The notes under the pieces are model-generated. The model made no database searches and was not told the origin of the DNA. It saw only the letters and a program-made list of their open reading frames with translations. Position numbers and translations under genes: made by a program. From positions 2,728,001-2,792,000 of the forward strand of contig AP027304.1 in the NCBI GenBank assembly GCA_036322835.1: a stretch of 64,000 nt of DNA. Reading direction: 5' to 3'. Origin of the DNA: Tenuifilaceae bacterium CYCD (GTDB lineage Bacteria; Bacteroidota; Bacteroidia; Bacteroidales; Tenuifilaceae). Shown here one piece after another: positions 28,401 through 37,362 of the stretch (the first letter of the stretch is position 1; every line of letters starts with the position of its first letter).

Positions 28401-28657
28401 TATTTTCCATCGGCCGAGAATGAAACGGAGTATATTTTGTCGGTATCGGTAAATGTTTTTAACTCCTTGCCCGTGGTAAAGTCCCATAGTTTAATAGTGT
28501 TGTCTTCGCTCCCGCTGGCCACATACCTATCATCGGGTGAGAAGCAAATGGAATTGACATAATCGGTATGTCCAATATTTACTTTAAGTTCGGGAGCCTG
28601 TGCGAAGAGTTGTCCTGCTAATAGTAGCCCAATAATTGTATGAGAAAAGTTTTTCAT
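25403..28657 (-). CDS. Secreted WD40-repeat caspase-like protein
   Basis: A 1084-residue protein with a signal peptide (1-19). About 14 WD40 units follow (roughly 25-670; motif SPDGKYIVSGSxDxTIKLWDIxTGK), making one or two beta-propellers. A linker with an Ig-like segment (about 715-800, PPKVRIVSPTINDKFPTDEVTV) precedes the C-terminal caspase domain (about 810-1084). The catalytic His lies in FYYAGHG and the Cys in VMDACQSGG. The propeller probably binds a partner or senses a ligand that controls the peptidase. It is exported, like the other three caspase-like proteins in the window. It stands alone with no obvious operon partner. Confidence 0.92.
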   Translation of the reverse strand: MKNFSHTIIGLLLAGQLFAQAPELKVNIGHTDYVNSICFSPDDRYVASGSEDNTIKLWDFTTGKELKTFTDTDKIYSVSFSADGKYIVSGGRAGAKLWNIESGNVTKLSEVETQIAELSSDGKYAIATASYEGKIVLIPTTPGEKKKFFVGHTGYLWCAKFSPDGKYFVSGCDDKTIRLWNISTGLAVKTFRGHTGDVRSIAFSPNGKYIVSGGTTGDNTVKIWDIATGKVLKTLRGHENAVESVCFSPDGKFVISGSYDGTIRFWDVATGNNLKTYPENFLENVLSIDITSNGKYLASGNGNRTIRIFDTSTDKSIALWPGDKLEIVDAFFSADGQAVINTNIDINSSENGGMNQSLKLWSWSDAEKVKKHEGVSGLLEKINSMSGDLKILAHSGNRKNVACCYSIGGVESIALFDVKTNECIKTLGLNENIYGITMAALSDDSKVLTIGFSDNTIKVWNIENGMTLLSSFVGYKTTLEAINLSPDGKFVVAGGEDEYPNNPIKVWSVADGKKLMSLNGHQNGINAVCFTPDGKYIASGSCDGYVKIWDVATKKLVKNIGGNKSMISSVAFSDDGKYLVSGHYLEEFTVKLWDLSTGQQLKAFNGHVGKVKSVQFSADGNYIVSSSDDGSVKIWNVATGKCMVSRYDVPNSTDWVAVTPDGRFDGTDDGLKLLYYVKNLEIIPLESFYERFYTPGLVAQVMSGTSETNGNLATIGNDIKLPPKVRIVSPTINDKFPTDEVTVVIEATDQGGGIDEIRLYQNGKLVSEEQRGMKPALRIGETLTKQYTISLLSGNNELKATAFNNDRTESTPFSVNIELSKAIASSNLYVLSIGINRYKNEKYTLTYSSADAEGFAQVISTKSKGIFKDIKTTILKDEQCTKEGILSYFNSLSKEIKPEDVFIFYYAGHGVMSEGAPNSPSEFYFVPYDVTQLYGNDELLNAKGISASELRKALVSIKAQKQLIVMDACQSGGATEMLAMRGAAEEKALMQLARSAGIAVLSSTGTEQFATEVKQLGHGVFTYSLLEGLNGKADGGVKDGKITIKELAAFIEDNVPELTKQYRGTVQYPSTSIRGMDFPIVVSQ

Positions 28658-28756
28658 GGGAGTATTTTTTAAAACACATGCAATAACTAGTGCTAAATGT
28701 AGGTATAATTGTATTACTTTGATTCAATAAAGTGAAGTGATTTAAATCTTTTTATA

Positions 28757-29215
28757 ATGGAAAACAGAACGTTGTGTATTGATAAAAGAGTAAGAGAGCC
28801 GTTAACCCGTGGTACTCGAATTTATAGAGTTATATATGGCCTTGGCATTTTAACTCTGGGAGTAATTTTAATGTTTAGGGTAGGGGTGTCCTTTTCCAAT
28901 AATCTATCGGTTATGGGAGTAGGATTAATTCTTATAGGTTTCTTCTCTGCGCTTTATGGGTATATCGGTAAAAAGATTTTCTCGCAGAGAATAAGGGTTG
29001 ATATGGATAATAGTACGATGCGTATAAGGAAAACTCTCGAGAGGGAGGTTTTGGTTGACCTAAGAGCTATAACGCATCTAAATGTACTTCCTTTAACGCT
29101 GGAATTAAGTTTTGGTGATTATACCAAAACATGCGATTTTTCATTGCTAAATCAAACCGAGTTTGATGGTATGGTAAACCACATTAAGAGTGCTATGGAA
29201 AAGCAAAAAGCGTAG
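28757..29215 (+). CDS. Hypothetical protein with two membrane helices
   Basis: 152 residues with a basic N-terminus, two membrane helices (VIYGLGILTLGVILMFRVG and NNLSVMGVGLILIGFFSALYGYIG) and a cytoplasmic PH-like beta domain (IRVDMDNSTMRIRKTLEREVLVDL...LELSFGDYTKTCDFSLLN). I do not recognise it. The last codons form one arm of the terminator that follows. Confidence 0.65.
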   Translation: MENRTLCIDKRVREPLTRGTRIYRVIYGLGILTLGVILMFRVGVSFSNNLSVMGVGLILIGFFSALYGYIGKKIFSQRIRVDMDNSTMRIRKTLEREVLVDLRAITHLNVLPLTLELSFGDYTKTCDFSLLNQTEFDGMVNHIKSAMEKQKA

Positions 29216-29234
29216 GAAACTACGCTTTTTGCTT
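29201..29234. terminator. Bidirectional terminator
   Basis: A 15-bp perfect stem (arm AAGCAAAAAGCGTAG) with a GAAA loop. It has T-rich DNA on one side and A-rich on the other, between convergent genes ending at 29215 and 29252. Confidence 0.85.
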
Positions 29235-29251
29235 TTCTAAGTAATATGTAT

Positions 29252-30094
29252 TTATTTCTTTACAATTTCCACCCTGCGATTTTTTGCTCTACCCTCTTCG
29301 GTTCTATTATCGGCAACAGGTCTTTCTTGTCCCCATCCCGCAGAGGTTAACCGTTTAGCATCAATGCCCTTTGCCAGCAATGCATTCATAACAGCCTTAG
29401 CCCTATCGTCGGAGAGTTTTTTGTTTGCATCAGCGTTGCCTACATTGTCGGTATGCCCTTCGATGCTAACATTCAACGAGGTATTGTTTTTAAGCAACGA
29501 GTAGATCTCCTCGATAATAGGTTGGGATTCCGCTTTAATAACCGATTTTCCATTGTCGAATAGAATGTCGAGCGCAATATATCCATCGGTGTTAAGCGCT
29601 TTAAGAATATCGTTAGCCTGTATAACCTGAGCCATTGCCTCGCGTTCAACTATGGTAATGTAGTATTCAGGAGCACTTGATTCAATCTTTACCCAAATTT
29701 CGTTTTTGCCCTTAGTTACTTTTGCGCAAATGAAGCTGTAACTATTTCCGCTCTCTACAACCTTTCCAACAATGGTTGCATTAATACTTTTAAGTGCATT
29801 CTCAAAATTGCGGAAGACTTGTAGGTCCGAAACTTCAGGAGCATCTTCATTTAAAACGTAGGTGTAATGATAGTATTTCCCTTCAACATTTTCCTTTTTA
29901 GCATCCTCATCGGTGGTGTTTGCAACGGTGAAAGCAAAGGCATCGAACTCCTTTAATTCGCAGTCGGAAATGTGGTAGTTATTCATTCGGTTGAACATGG
30001 GGTAATCCTTGCACCCTTCGGCATCTTCGTTTTGAGCAAAGGCAATTGTAGTGCAAAAAGCGCTGCAAAGCATAAGAAGTATCGATTTTTTCAT
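29252..30094 (-). CDS. OmpA family outer-membrane protein
   Basis: A 280-residue exported protein with signal peptide MKKSILLMLCSAFCTTIAFAQ. A beta-rich middle domain (about 30-165) precedes a C-terminal OmpA/Pal peptidoglycan-binding domain (about 170-280). The domain shows LDILFDNGKSVIK, VSIEGHTDNVGNADANKKLSDDRA and the final AKNRRVEIV. The domain binds peptidoglycan diaminopimelate and tethers the outer membrane. The N-terminal part resembles no barrel I can name. Confidence 0.9.
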   Translation of the reverse strand: MKKSILLMLCSAFCTTIAFAQNEDAEGCKDYPMFNRMNNYHISDCELKEFDAFAFTVANTTDEDAKKENVEGKYYHYTYVLNEDAPEVSDLQVFRNFENALKSINATIVGKVVESGNSYSFICAKVTKGKNEIWVKIESSAPEYYITIVEREAMAQVIQANDILKALNTDGYIALDILFDNGKSVIKAESQPIIEEIYSLLKNNTSLNVSIEGHTDNVGNADANKKLSDDRAKAVMNALLAKGIDAKRLTSAGWGQERPVADNRTEEGRAKNRRVEIVKK

Positions 30095-30271
30095 TGGTTT
30101 AAATTTTTGGTTAATAGTATGAGTTTTAGTTTTATAAATAGTTTTCGGGTTTGTAAGGAGAAACTAAGATAGAAATTATTTTCTATTCTATTTGGCGGGT
30201 GAATTGCATTTTGATTAATTGATTTTTGAAAATGTCTTTTATTTGCTTGGATTTCTTAAGGTTGTGTGCAT

Positions 30272-31081
30272 TTACTTCTCCACATCGGCATCAACGCTGA
30301 TACTTACCCCTACTGGTGCGGTTTGCCATCCGCCTTGACTTGTTTTCCTGTAGTGAGTTTTGCCTGCTAGTCCTGCACAGAAATATAGGTATCCATCGCC
30401 CATGTTTTTGATATGCTCAATGGTTACCAGAAAATCACCATCAACAACAATGTTGTACGGTTGTAGGTCGATCTCTATCTTCTCTTTTATTTTATCTTTA
30501 GGGATATTGATATAGATAGGCTTGTTGAGTATATTCTCGAAGCTATTTTTCCCAGTTACCTTATAGATGTTTAGTCGGTAAAAGATTGTATCGAATGAAC
30601 AGGCCGAAATGTTGAGGTTTACCTTTTTTACCACGGCCGATTTCTTTACCTTCATCAGAATCCCCATTTCGTAGCCCAGAAAGTTATCCTTAAATCCAGC
30701 CATAGCAACCTTTGAATGTGTTGAAATTCCAAGAACTTTATGCACAAATTTTTTGGGTTTAACAACCACTCCGCTTAGTTCGTATATCTTTTCCTTTAAA
30801 CGTACAGTGATATTGTCCTTACGTAAATCGGATACCTTAATCGATACAGGATCGTATCCAATGCTGGAGAATAAGAGAGAGTCATTATCGAACTGCGAGT
30901 CAATTGCTATGGCAAATTTTCCATTCGCATCGGAAACCGTTCCAATGTTTTTCCCGGCCAATCCAATGTTTACATACTCTACAGGCTGTTTGGTGCGTTC
31001 GCTAATAATAGTTCCAGTAATGTTTTGCCCAAGGGTTATATTACAGTAAAGAAGCAATACGGCTATTAGTATTCTATTCAT
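30272..31081 (-). CDS. CarboxypepD_reg-like domain protein
   Basis: A 269-residue exported protein. After the signal peptide (1-18) comes a carboxypeptidase-regulatory-like beta-sandwich (about 20-105). It has the SusC-N-terminus-type motif ITGTIISERTKQPVEYVNIGLAGKNIGTVSDANGKF. Then follows a beta-rich domain of about 150 residues often paired with it in Bacteroidota, of unknown function. It lacks a TonB plug or barrel, so it is not a SusC receptor. Probably periplasmic or outer-membrane associated. Confidence 0.82.
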   Translation of the reverse strand: MNRILIAVLLLYCNITLGQNITGTIISERTKQPVEYVNIGLAGKNIGTVSDANGKFAIAIDSQFDNDSLLFSSIGYDPVSIKVSDLRKDNITVRLKEKIYELSGVVVKPKKFVHKVLGISTHSKVAMAGFKDNFLGYEMGILMKVKKSAVVKKVNLNISACSFDTIFYRLNIYKVTGKNSFENILNKPIYINIPKDKIKEKIEIDLQPYNIVVDGDFLVTIEHIKNMGDGYLYFCAGLAGKTHYRKTSQGGWQTAPVGVSISVDADVEK

Positions 31082-31222
31082 TTTATATGAGATTTTAGAT
31101 TGAACCTAAGCTTTAATTGTTTCCATTGGCTAGTTCGTAAATTCAAATCTGCAATAAATTCAGAGTAGCTGTTTTATTGCAGATTTGACAGTTTCGATTG
31201 GCAAGCAATCAATAGTGTAAGG

Positions 31223-33901
31223 CTACTTAAGCTTGATATTCATCCAAGCATTTTGAATCTCGGACGAAGAGTTCACCTGTGGCGTTTGCGACTTTTGATT
31301 AACCACAATGGATTGCTGCTTCACGTTTTCGGTTATGTAGTTCGATAGTGTTTGATAATCAACTTCTCCTTTTGTATCCTGCAATTTTTTCAGCAAGAAA
31401 TAGGTGAATAGTCCGTGCTGCTTTTCCTTGTAAGGATACGCTGTTTCGTCGCCAGTTGCTGCGCTGAATACAACCATTTTTCCTTTTAATGCATCGGCTT
31501 TTGGCCTTATTTTAACACCGCGGGCATTGGCTAGCATTCCGTTTTCGCGAATACTTCCGCTAAAGCATGCATCTAAGAATACGGTTACACCTTGCGATGG
31601 GTTTGTGGCCAGGCGGTTATAAAGGTCGTCGAGTTTGATGGCTGTTTCGTAATCGGATGAGAATCCATCGACCGGGAGCAAGTATGCCGATTTATCGGCC
31701 TCGTTGGGCATTCCATGTCCAGCGTAGTAGAATATAACCTTTGCCTTGCCGTTGAATGCTGCAATAACGTCGCTTACCCATTTAATCTCCGATTTCATGG
31801 TGCCATAGGTAGCATCGGGTGAGTAGTGTATGTTTTTTGCAGGAATACCCAAAGTTTTCTCGCAGTAATCCTTAAACACTTTTCCATCGTTTAAAGCATA
31901 CTGTACCTTTACCTCGCGTGAGTAGTTTTCGTTAGCAATAATTACCACAAAGGTTTTGTCGTTGTTTTGCTGATTAACGGGGATATTGGTGTCAACTTCC
32001 GATAATCCAACCGACAATGTTTTGGTGTCAGTTTTAACAGATTGCGTATTATTTGCCGTTTGAACATTTATGTTAATGGGTTCAAAGTTCATGTTTAACT
32101 GGGTGTAGGCAAATACAGCCTGATCGGTTGATGAAAAGTTGTATGTTTTCCCGTTGCTCGGATTTTTTACGGTTGCCTTTTGCAGGAAGAAGCGGTTGTC
32201 CTTTCCTAAAGCAAATTGTGTGTTCTGGAACTGAATGCTAGCAATTGACTGATCGAACGATTCGGCCTCGGTAACTGGTACTTTTACATAGAAAGGAGGT
32301 AATCCCTTAGTGTTAACCTTGAATGTTTGGTTATCGGCATCGTACTCGGTCGACAAGTTCCTTAGATCGCAGAATTTTTGGGCAACCATTTGCACAGCAT
32401 TGTTAGATAGTTCCTCAAGCTTCTTTTTACGGCTATTCTCGTTCACCCTAGTTTGGTATGCTTCGGATGTTTCATACTTACCTTTCTCTTGCCATTTAAG
32501 AATCTCGGTATTGATGTATTCGGTTACATAGTCGATAGGGGTTAAAGGTTTAATAACTCCGTACTTGTTGTTCTTTTGAGCCAAAGCCAGTCCATTCTCG
32601 CTCTCGTATGGAACATGATTGAACTGAAAGCCGATAACTGTTTTCCCTTCGGTGTCTATTGCACCCCATGTTTCGCCCTTTTGCACAAAGACTATTCCGT
32701 TTGCGTTGAATTTTGGCATGTACATCAGATACTTGGGATCAGCAAAAACGTTGTCGAACTGGAAGTCGATGATAACCTTTCCGCTTTGATCGATAAATCC
32801 CCATTTTCCACCCTTCGAAACAAAGGCAAAACCATTACTGAACTCCGATGCGCCATCGTATTGAGGGTCGATTATAGCTTTGCCTGTTGCATCAATAAAT
32901 CCCCATTTTCCGCCTTGCTGAACAAGGGCAATGCCGTTCTTAAAACTATAGGCATCATCGAATTGAAAGTTAACGACGGTTTTCCCTGATTGATCAATGT
33001 ATCCCCATTTCGAGTTAGGCTTCTTAACTAATGCCAAGCCATCGACAAAAACACCAAATCCCTCGTGGAATGATCCTTCGTTATCGAATTGGAAATCGAT
33101 AACTACTCTACCTGTTTGATCGATAAATCCCCATTCTTCATCTTTTTTTGCAGCAGCCAACCCGTTTGAACTAAACTGACGCACCCCATTAAATTTAAAG
33201 TCAATGGCTTTTTCACCTTTCTTGTTGATAAATCCAGCATGTATTTTAATTCCACCAAATGGTGTTTTTTCGGTCTCCAGTACTGGGATTAGTTCGCTAT
33301 TGCTAATTGTAAAGTAATCGCTATGCGTACTGACGTCTGTTATGAAGAAGCGTTGATTCCCGATAAACTCGCCGGTTCGATTAATAATACCGCATTTGTA
33401 CACTCCAAATTTAGTGTTTCCGGCAAAGGCTAACCCATCGGAATTAAATGTTCGAGCCACCTCAAATATGTAATTGATGGCTAACTTTCCGGTTTCGTCG
33501 ATATAGCCCCAATACCCTTTATCATTCATTACAGGAGCTAGCCCATTCTCAAAGTTTTTTGCATCAAAAAACTGAAAGTCGATTATGATTTTTCCTGTTT
33601 TATCGATAAAGCCACATTTGCTATTCTTCGATACCATTGCCAAACCATTGGATGCAAAGTTGAAAGCCCTGTCGTACTGAAAATCGATGGTTATATTCCC
33701 TTTTTCATCTATAAAACCCCATTTTCCACCAAAGATTTGGCCATATTTTACCTGTCCATCCTTATTCACGGAACACAAACCATTTTCAAACCCCAGCGCA
33801 TAATCAAATTGGTAATCGGCTATCAATTTATAGTCGTTCTGCGAGAGTGCCGTAAATGATAAAAGGCATAGGATTGATAGTTGGAGTAGCAAACGCTTCA
33901 T
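31223..33901 (-). CDS. Secreted WG-repeat caspase-like protein
   Basis: An 892-residue protein with a signal peptide (1-20). About 11 WG (KWG) repeats follow from 25 to 465 (KWGFIDxxGKxxIDFQFDxAxxFxNGLAxV). Next comes a helical linker with a beta domain (about 470-640), then a caspase-fold domain (about 660-892). The catalytic His lies in FYYAGHGMP and the Cys in FLDACFSGS. The caspase half closely resembles the protein at 18396-19670, suggesting a duplicated catalytic module joined to different sensing domains. Upstream and downstream gaps are short and hold no partner gene. Confidence 0.92.
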   Translation of the reverse strand: MKRLLLQLSILCLLSFTALSQNDYKLIADYQFDYALGFENGLCSVNKDGQVKYGQIFGGKWGFIDEKGNITIDFQYDRAFNFASNGLAMVSKNSKCGFIDKTGKIIIDFQFFDAKNFENGLAPVMNDKGYWGYIDETGKLAINYIFEVARTFNSDGLAFAGNTKFGVYKCGIINRTGEFIGNQRFFITDVSTHSDYFTISNSELIPVLETEKTPFGGIKIHAGFINKKGEKAIDFKFNGVRQFSSNGLAAAKKDEEWGFIDQTGRVVIDFQFDNEGSFHEGFGVFVDGLALVKKPNSKWGYIDQSGKTVVNFQFDDAYSFKNGIALVQQGGKWGFIDATGKAIIDPQYDGASEFSNGFAFVSKGGKWGFIDQSGKVIIDFQFDNVFADPKYLMYMPKFNANGIVFVQKGETWGAIDTEGKTVIGFQFNHVPYESENGLALAQKNNKYGVIKPLTPIDYVTEYINTEILKWQEKGKYETSEAYQTRVNENSRKKKLEELSNNAVQMVAQKFCDLRNLSTEYDADNQTFKVNTKGLPPFYVKVPVTEAESFDQSIASIQFQNTQFALGKDNRFFLQKATVKNPSNGKTYNFSSTDQAVFAYTQLNMNFEPININVQTANNTQSVKTDTKTLSVGLSEVDTNIPVNQQNNDKTFVVIIANENYSREVKVQYALNDGKVFKDYCEKTLGIPAKNIHYSPDATYGTMKSEIKWVSDVIAAFNGKAKVIFYYAGHGMPNEADKSAYLLPVDGFSSDYETAIKLDDLYNRLATNPSQGVTVFLDACFSGSIRENGMLANARGVKIRPKADALKGKMVVFSAATGDETAYPYKEKQHGLFTYFLLKKLQDTKGEVDYQTLSNYITENVKQQSIVVNQKSQTPQVNSSSEIQNAWMNIKLK

Positions 33902-34006
33902 ACTTGTTAATATTTATTGTTTGTAATATTCTGCTAAAGTAATAATATTTAGATGATTTGCAAGAGAATAGAGTTTTACTAATGCTAAAGAAGGATTGGA
34001 CAAGAT

Positions 34007-35083
34007 CTACGCTTTAATGGCCCAGCGTAGTTTTGCCGAGCGAGCGCGCGGATTGCTATTGCACTCCTGTGCCGATGGCCGAATAGGATCGGGGGCCACC
34101 TGGCTGTATATACCAGCCCGCGAAAACATCTGGAACGATTTTTTTACCCTTCGATCCTCTCCCGAGTGGAATGAGAGTATCGCAACGCGCCCCCCAGGTG
34201 CAAGAGCATCGGGAAGTTTCTCCAGAAACTTATCCAGCACATCAAACTCATTGTTCACCTCAATGCGTAGTGCCTGAAAAACGCGCTGACACGATTTCTT
34301 GATCTCGTCCTTACGCTGCTGTTTTGGAATAAACTCTAATGTTTCGGCAATAATATCGCGGAGTTGGGTTGTTGTTTCAATTTTAATGTTGGCTAAAACT
34401 TTATCAATAATTGTTTCGGCAATTTGATGGGCATAGGGCTCATCGGAGTTGAGTACGAGAATCTCCTCCAGATGATTTTGAGATATGGTGCTCAGTAATT
34501 CCGCTGCCGATTTGCCATTTTTAGGGTTTAGCCGTAGATCTAATGGCCCATCAACCTTAAAGGAGAAGCCTCTATCGGGGTTATCTATTTGCATTGACGA
34601 TACGCCTAGGTCGGCAAGTACAAAGTTTAGTAGTCCCGATTCTGCAACAATAGCATCAATCTCCGAGAAATTCATCCTTCGTATAAAGAGAGTGTCCTCT
34701 CCATAGCCTAACGATCTTAATCGTTGCTCGGTTTTGGGAAGTTCCAATGGATCTACATCGGTGGCAAATAAACGTCCGCCGGGTTGCAGCCGTTTAAGCA
34801 TCTCAAGGCTATGGCCTCCATATCCCAGCGTTGCATCCATACCTACTTGTCCGGGAGTAATATTCAGAAACTCCATAATTTCGTCAACACAAATGGAGCG
34901 ATGCATTCCTGCAGGTGTTTTGCCCTGCTCCTTAATTTTGGCCACATCTGCAGTATACTTTTCGGGATTCAGCTCCTTGTACTTTTCGTGATATGCCTTT
35001 GGGTGTGTACCTTTATATCGCTTGCGCCTAACGTGCTTAGGTTGCTCCTGATTTTCCATAGATAATCCTTTGTGTGCTTGCAT
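34007..35083 (-). CDS. RsmH-type 16S rRNA (cytosine-N4) methyltransferase family protein
   Basis: A 358-residue SAM-dependent methyltransferase. The SAM motif DATLGYGGHSLEML, the family block ADLGVSSMQIDNPDRGFSF and C-terminal LSFHSGEDRRVK are all present. RsmH methylates C1402 of 16S rRNA. Two things are unusual: an N-terminal extension of about 55 basic residues (HVRRKRYKGTHPKAYHEKYKELNP) and the absence of the usual mraZ-rsmH-ftsL cell-division neighbourhood. It may therefore be a second, specialised paralogue, so no symbol is given. Confidence 0.85.
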   Translation of the reverse strand: MQAHKGLSMENQEQPKHVRRKRYKGTHPKAYHEKYKELNPEKYTADVAKIKEQGKTPAGMHRSICVDEIMEFLNITPGQVGMDATLGYGGHSLEMLKRLQPGGRLFATDVDPLELPKTEQRLRSLGYGEDTLFIRRMNFSEIDAIVAESGLLNFVLADLGVSSMQIDNPDRGFSFKVDGPLDLRLNPKNGKSAAELLSTISQNHLEEILVLNSDEPYAHQIAETIIDKVLANIKIETTTQLRDIIAETLEFIPKQQRKDEIKKSCQRVFQALRIEVNNEFDVLDKFLEKLPDALAPGGRVAILSFHSGEDRRVKKSFQMFSRAGIYSQVAPDPIRPSAQECNSNPRARSAKLRWAIKA

Positions 35084-35160
35084 TAACTTGCTGGCTACAA
35101 AAGTAATGATTAATGCAGAAATATAGGATTATGCAAACGGATTACGAATAATTAATTTGA

Positions 35161-35802
35161 TTATAGGCTTTTGCTTAACTCAACCTGATTAGGCAGAATA
35201 TGCAGCAAATTTATAAGCGTTGTATCGTTTTCTGTTTTGCTGTAAAGTTCTATGTATAGATGTGTGATTAGATTAGATACTTGCTTCTTGCTAAAAGTTG
35301 TTTTCGCATTTAATGGAACTACCATCAGAATCATTTCTGTGGGGACTGTGCCATTGAGCGATGGCAGAGTATAGGGTATATCCTTTAGAATGTAAGCCCC
35401 ATTGTTGAGGTAAAAATTAATCCGCTTTACCTTGCCGGCAGAGTTTAACTCTCCAGCAGGACTTTCCACCTCCATGATTAGGTGCTTACCCTTACTGGTT
35501 GCAATACCTGAAAGGTAGCGAAAGAACTCTGAGCCTATCCGTTTTCCTCTGCATTCTTTGGTTACAGCAAAGTAATCGAGAAGAATAAAATTGAGCTCAT
35601 CGAAATACCAAAGTAAGGCAATGCATACCACATTTTCATTATCAATGCCAATGTAAAGTTCCTGTTTGCCCGATTGTAGCCTTTGCTTGATTGTATCAAT
35701 TGGATGTCGCTCATTATCCGGGAATGAATCACGGTATATCTGCATAGCATCGTTAAAGTGCGGGCTGTTGAGGTTATATATCAGGCTATACTGGAGCGAC
35801 AT
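35161..35802 (-). CDS. GNAT family N-acetyltransferase
   Basis: A 213-residue protein. The acetyl-CoA-binding motif A is seen as LDYFAVTKECRGKRIGSEFFRYL (Q/RxxGxG/A type), followed by KGKHLIMEVESP. The last ~45 residues are helical and not part of the fold. The substrate is unknown. It is upstream of and co-directional with the RsmH-type gene but 77 bp away. Confidence 0.85.
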   Translation of the reverse strand: MSLQYSLIYNLNSPHFNDAMQIYRDSFPDNERHPIDTIKQRLQSGKQELYIGIDNENVVCIALLWYFDELNFILLDYFAVTKECRGKRIGSEFFRYLSGIATSKGKHLIMEVESPAGELNSAGKVKRINFYLNNGAYILKDIPYTLPSLNGTVPTEMILMVVPLNAKTTFSKKQVSNLITHLYIELYSKTENDTTLINLLHILPNQVELSKSL

Positions 35803-35836
35803 ATTGTATGGCTAGAGCCTAGTGTTTGGATGTGAA

Positions 35837-36313
35837 CTATTGGTTTATCAGTTCCTGAATTTCGTTTAGATGCAACTTTAAGTGATCAAGATAACCTACA
35901 ACCATTTCCTTTAGGGTAATGGTTGTATTGGGTGCCGATATCCAATGATTCTCCAGTTTACTTTTATCGATATTGTTTATTACATGCACAATATGCCTAT
36001 TGTAGTACTTCCATAATTGCACTATGTTTTCCCAATTTTCATCCTGGTAGTTCTGTATGGCTATCCATCTATCGTTATTGCCATTAGTAGCATAGTTAGG
36101 GAACTCCAATGGATCCTCACGGTACTGCATGTGAACAATCCGATGGTTGTTATTCGATGCCGAATCAACCAGATGCCCAAGTATTTGTTTTATGGTTCTA
36201 TTCTGATTGTTTCTTCTTTTGGTTATTACATCAGTTGGAAGCAATAAAAGTTTTGGCTCCCATTCATCAATCAGAAGGAGTATCTCCTGATTGTTTTCAG
36301 CAAACTTTTCCAT
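35837..36313 (-). CDS. DinB superfamily protein
   Basis: A 158-residue four-helix-bundle protein. Candidate metal ligands are the histidines in ILGHLVDSASNNNHRIVH and the late GYLDHLKLHLNEI, matching the DinB/YfiT pattern. Members bind Ni or Zn and some are thiol transferases for bacillithiol or mycothiol. The role here is unknown. It sits 23 bp after the 164-aa gene, probably co-transcribed. Confidence 0.85.
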   Translation of the reverse strand: MEKFAENNQEILLLIDEWEPKLLLLPTDVITKRRNNQNRTIKQILGHLVDSASNNNHRIVHMQYREDPLEFPNYATNGNNDRWIAIQNYQDENWENIVQLWKYYNRHIVHVINNIDKSKLENHWISAPNTTITLKEMVVGYLDHLKLHLNEIQELINQ

Positions 36314-36336
36314 TTTTAGTAGTAGCTATTTATTAT

Positions 36337-36831
36337 CTACTTAAGCATTCCATTTATTTGATCCATTGTACTTAGCATCCGATGATGTTCGTATATCTGA
36401 TCATCGGTAATATCATCGTTTGCCTCGGATAGCTCAAAGTCAACATTATCTATCATAATGGAGCAAATCTCAACTAAATGCTGATTGTTGGAGTCCTTTG
36501 TGAACATTAATAGTTCCAGTACGGCGCTTACCGCATTAATAATATACCCCTCGTCCCAGGTCTGAATATCGGCGGTAGAGGGCATTAACTTCTCCACATC
36601 TGCAATAAGTTCATCAACCCTAGCGATGTTTACGGCTGATTTCGAAAACTCCTGCTCGCAGAAATCTATTGCATTGCTAATCAGTGATATGCTTGTATTG
36701 TCCGTTACCAATTTTTTATAGAAAGGATATAGATTACGGCAGATACTTATGGCGGTATGCTGTTGTTTTTCCTTGGCTGATGAGTTAACCAGCTCAACAA
36801 GGCTGTCGATGAAGTTTAGGTATGCTTGCAT
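36337..36831 (-). CDS. Hypothetical helical protein
   Basis: 164 residues, all helical, no signal or membrane segments. I do not recognise the family. It is probably co-transcribed with the DinB gene 23 bp downstream. Repeated acidic helices (VNIARVDELIADVEKLM, IMIDNVDFELSEANDDI) suggest a protein-protein role only. Confidence 0.6.
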   Translation of the reverse strand: MQAYLNFIDSLVELVNSSAKEKQQHTAISICRNLYPFYKKLVTDNTSISLISNAIDFCEQEFSKSAVNIARVDELIADVEKLMPSTADIQTWDEGYIINAVSAVLELLMFTKDSNNQHLVEICSIMIDNVDFELSEANDDITDDQIYEHHRMLSTMDQINGMLK

Positions 36832-36895
36832 TAGTTCGGGCTATTTGGTATGATTCAAATGTAATGAAAATTTAGGGTCAATAATGGAAAGAAAG

Positions 36896-37165
36896 TTATA
36901 AAGTTGAAAGTTGAAAGTTAAAAGATAGAAGATAGAAGTTAGAAGATAGAAGTTGTAAAGTTATAAAGTTGAAAGTTGAAAGTTAAAAGATAGAAGATAG
37001 AAGATAGAAGTTAGAAAGTTAAAAGTTGAAAGTTAGAAGATAGAAGTTATAAAGTTATAAAGTTGAAAGTAGAAAGTTATAAAGTTAAAAGTTTAAAGTT
37101 GAAAAGTTGAAAGGTAGAAGATAGAAGATATAAAGTTAAAAGTTAAAAAGTTGAAAGGTAGAAAG
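36896..37165. repeat. Purine-rich heptamer microsatellite
   Basis: About 270 bp built from seven-base words (GAAAGTT, AAAAGTT, AGATAGA and variants) in mixed order, with almost no C on the plus strand. It occupies the gap between 36832 and 37190. Downstream of it, to 37300, nothing else is seen. Confidence 0.85.
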
Positions 37166-37303
37166 TTGATGGTTTAGGTGTAATTATATTTTATTAAATG
37201 AGCATGACAAATGGAGTTAAGCAGCAATTAAGAATTCATGATTATAATACACCAGCAAAAGATAGTTGATGATTAAAGATTAATAGGGAAGGGGATGAAG
37301 ACT

Positions 37304-37338
37304 AAAAAAACAGAACCCCAACTGCTGTTGAGGTTCTG
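37304..37338 (-). terminator. Rho-independent terminator after the M56 peptidase
   Basis: On the minus strand a stem (CAGAACC/GGTTCTG, extended by CAAC/GTTG) is followed by seven T residues, 25 bp past the stop codon of the M56 gene. Confidence 0.8.
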
Positions 37339-37362
37339 CTGCTAGAGGTTAGCATGCTTCAG

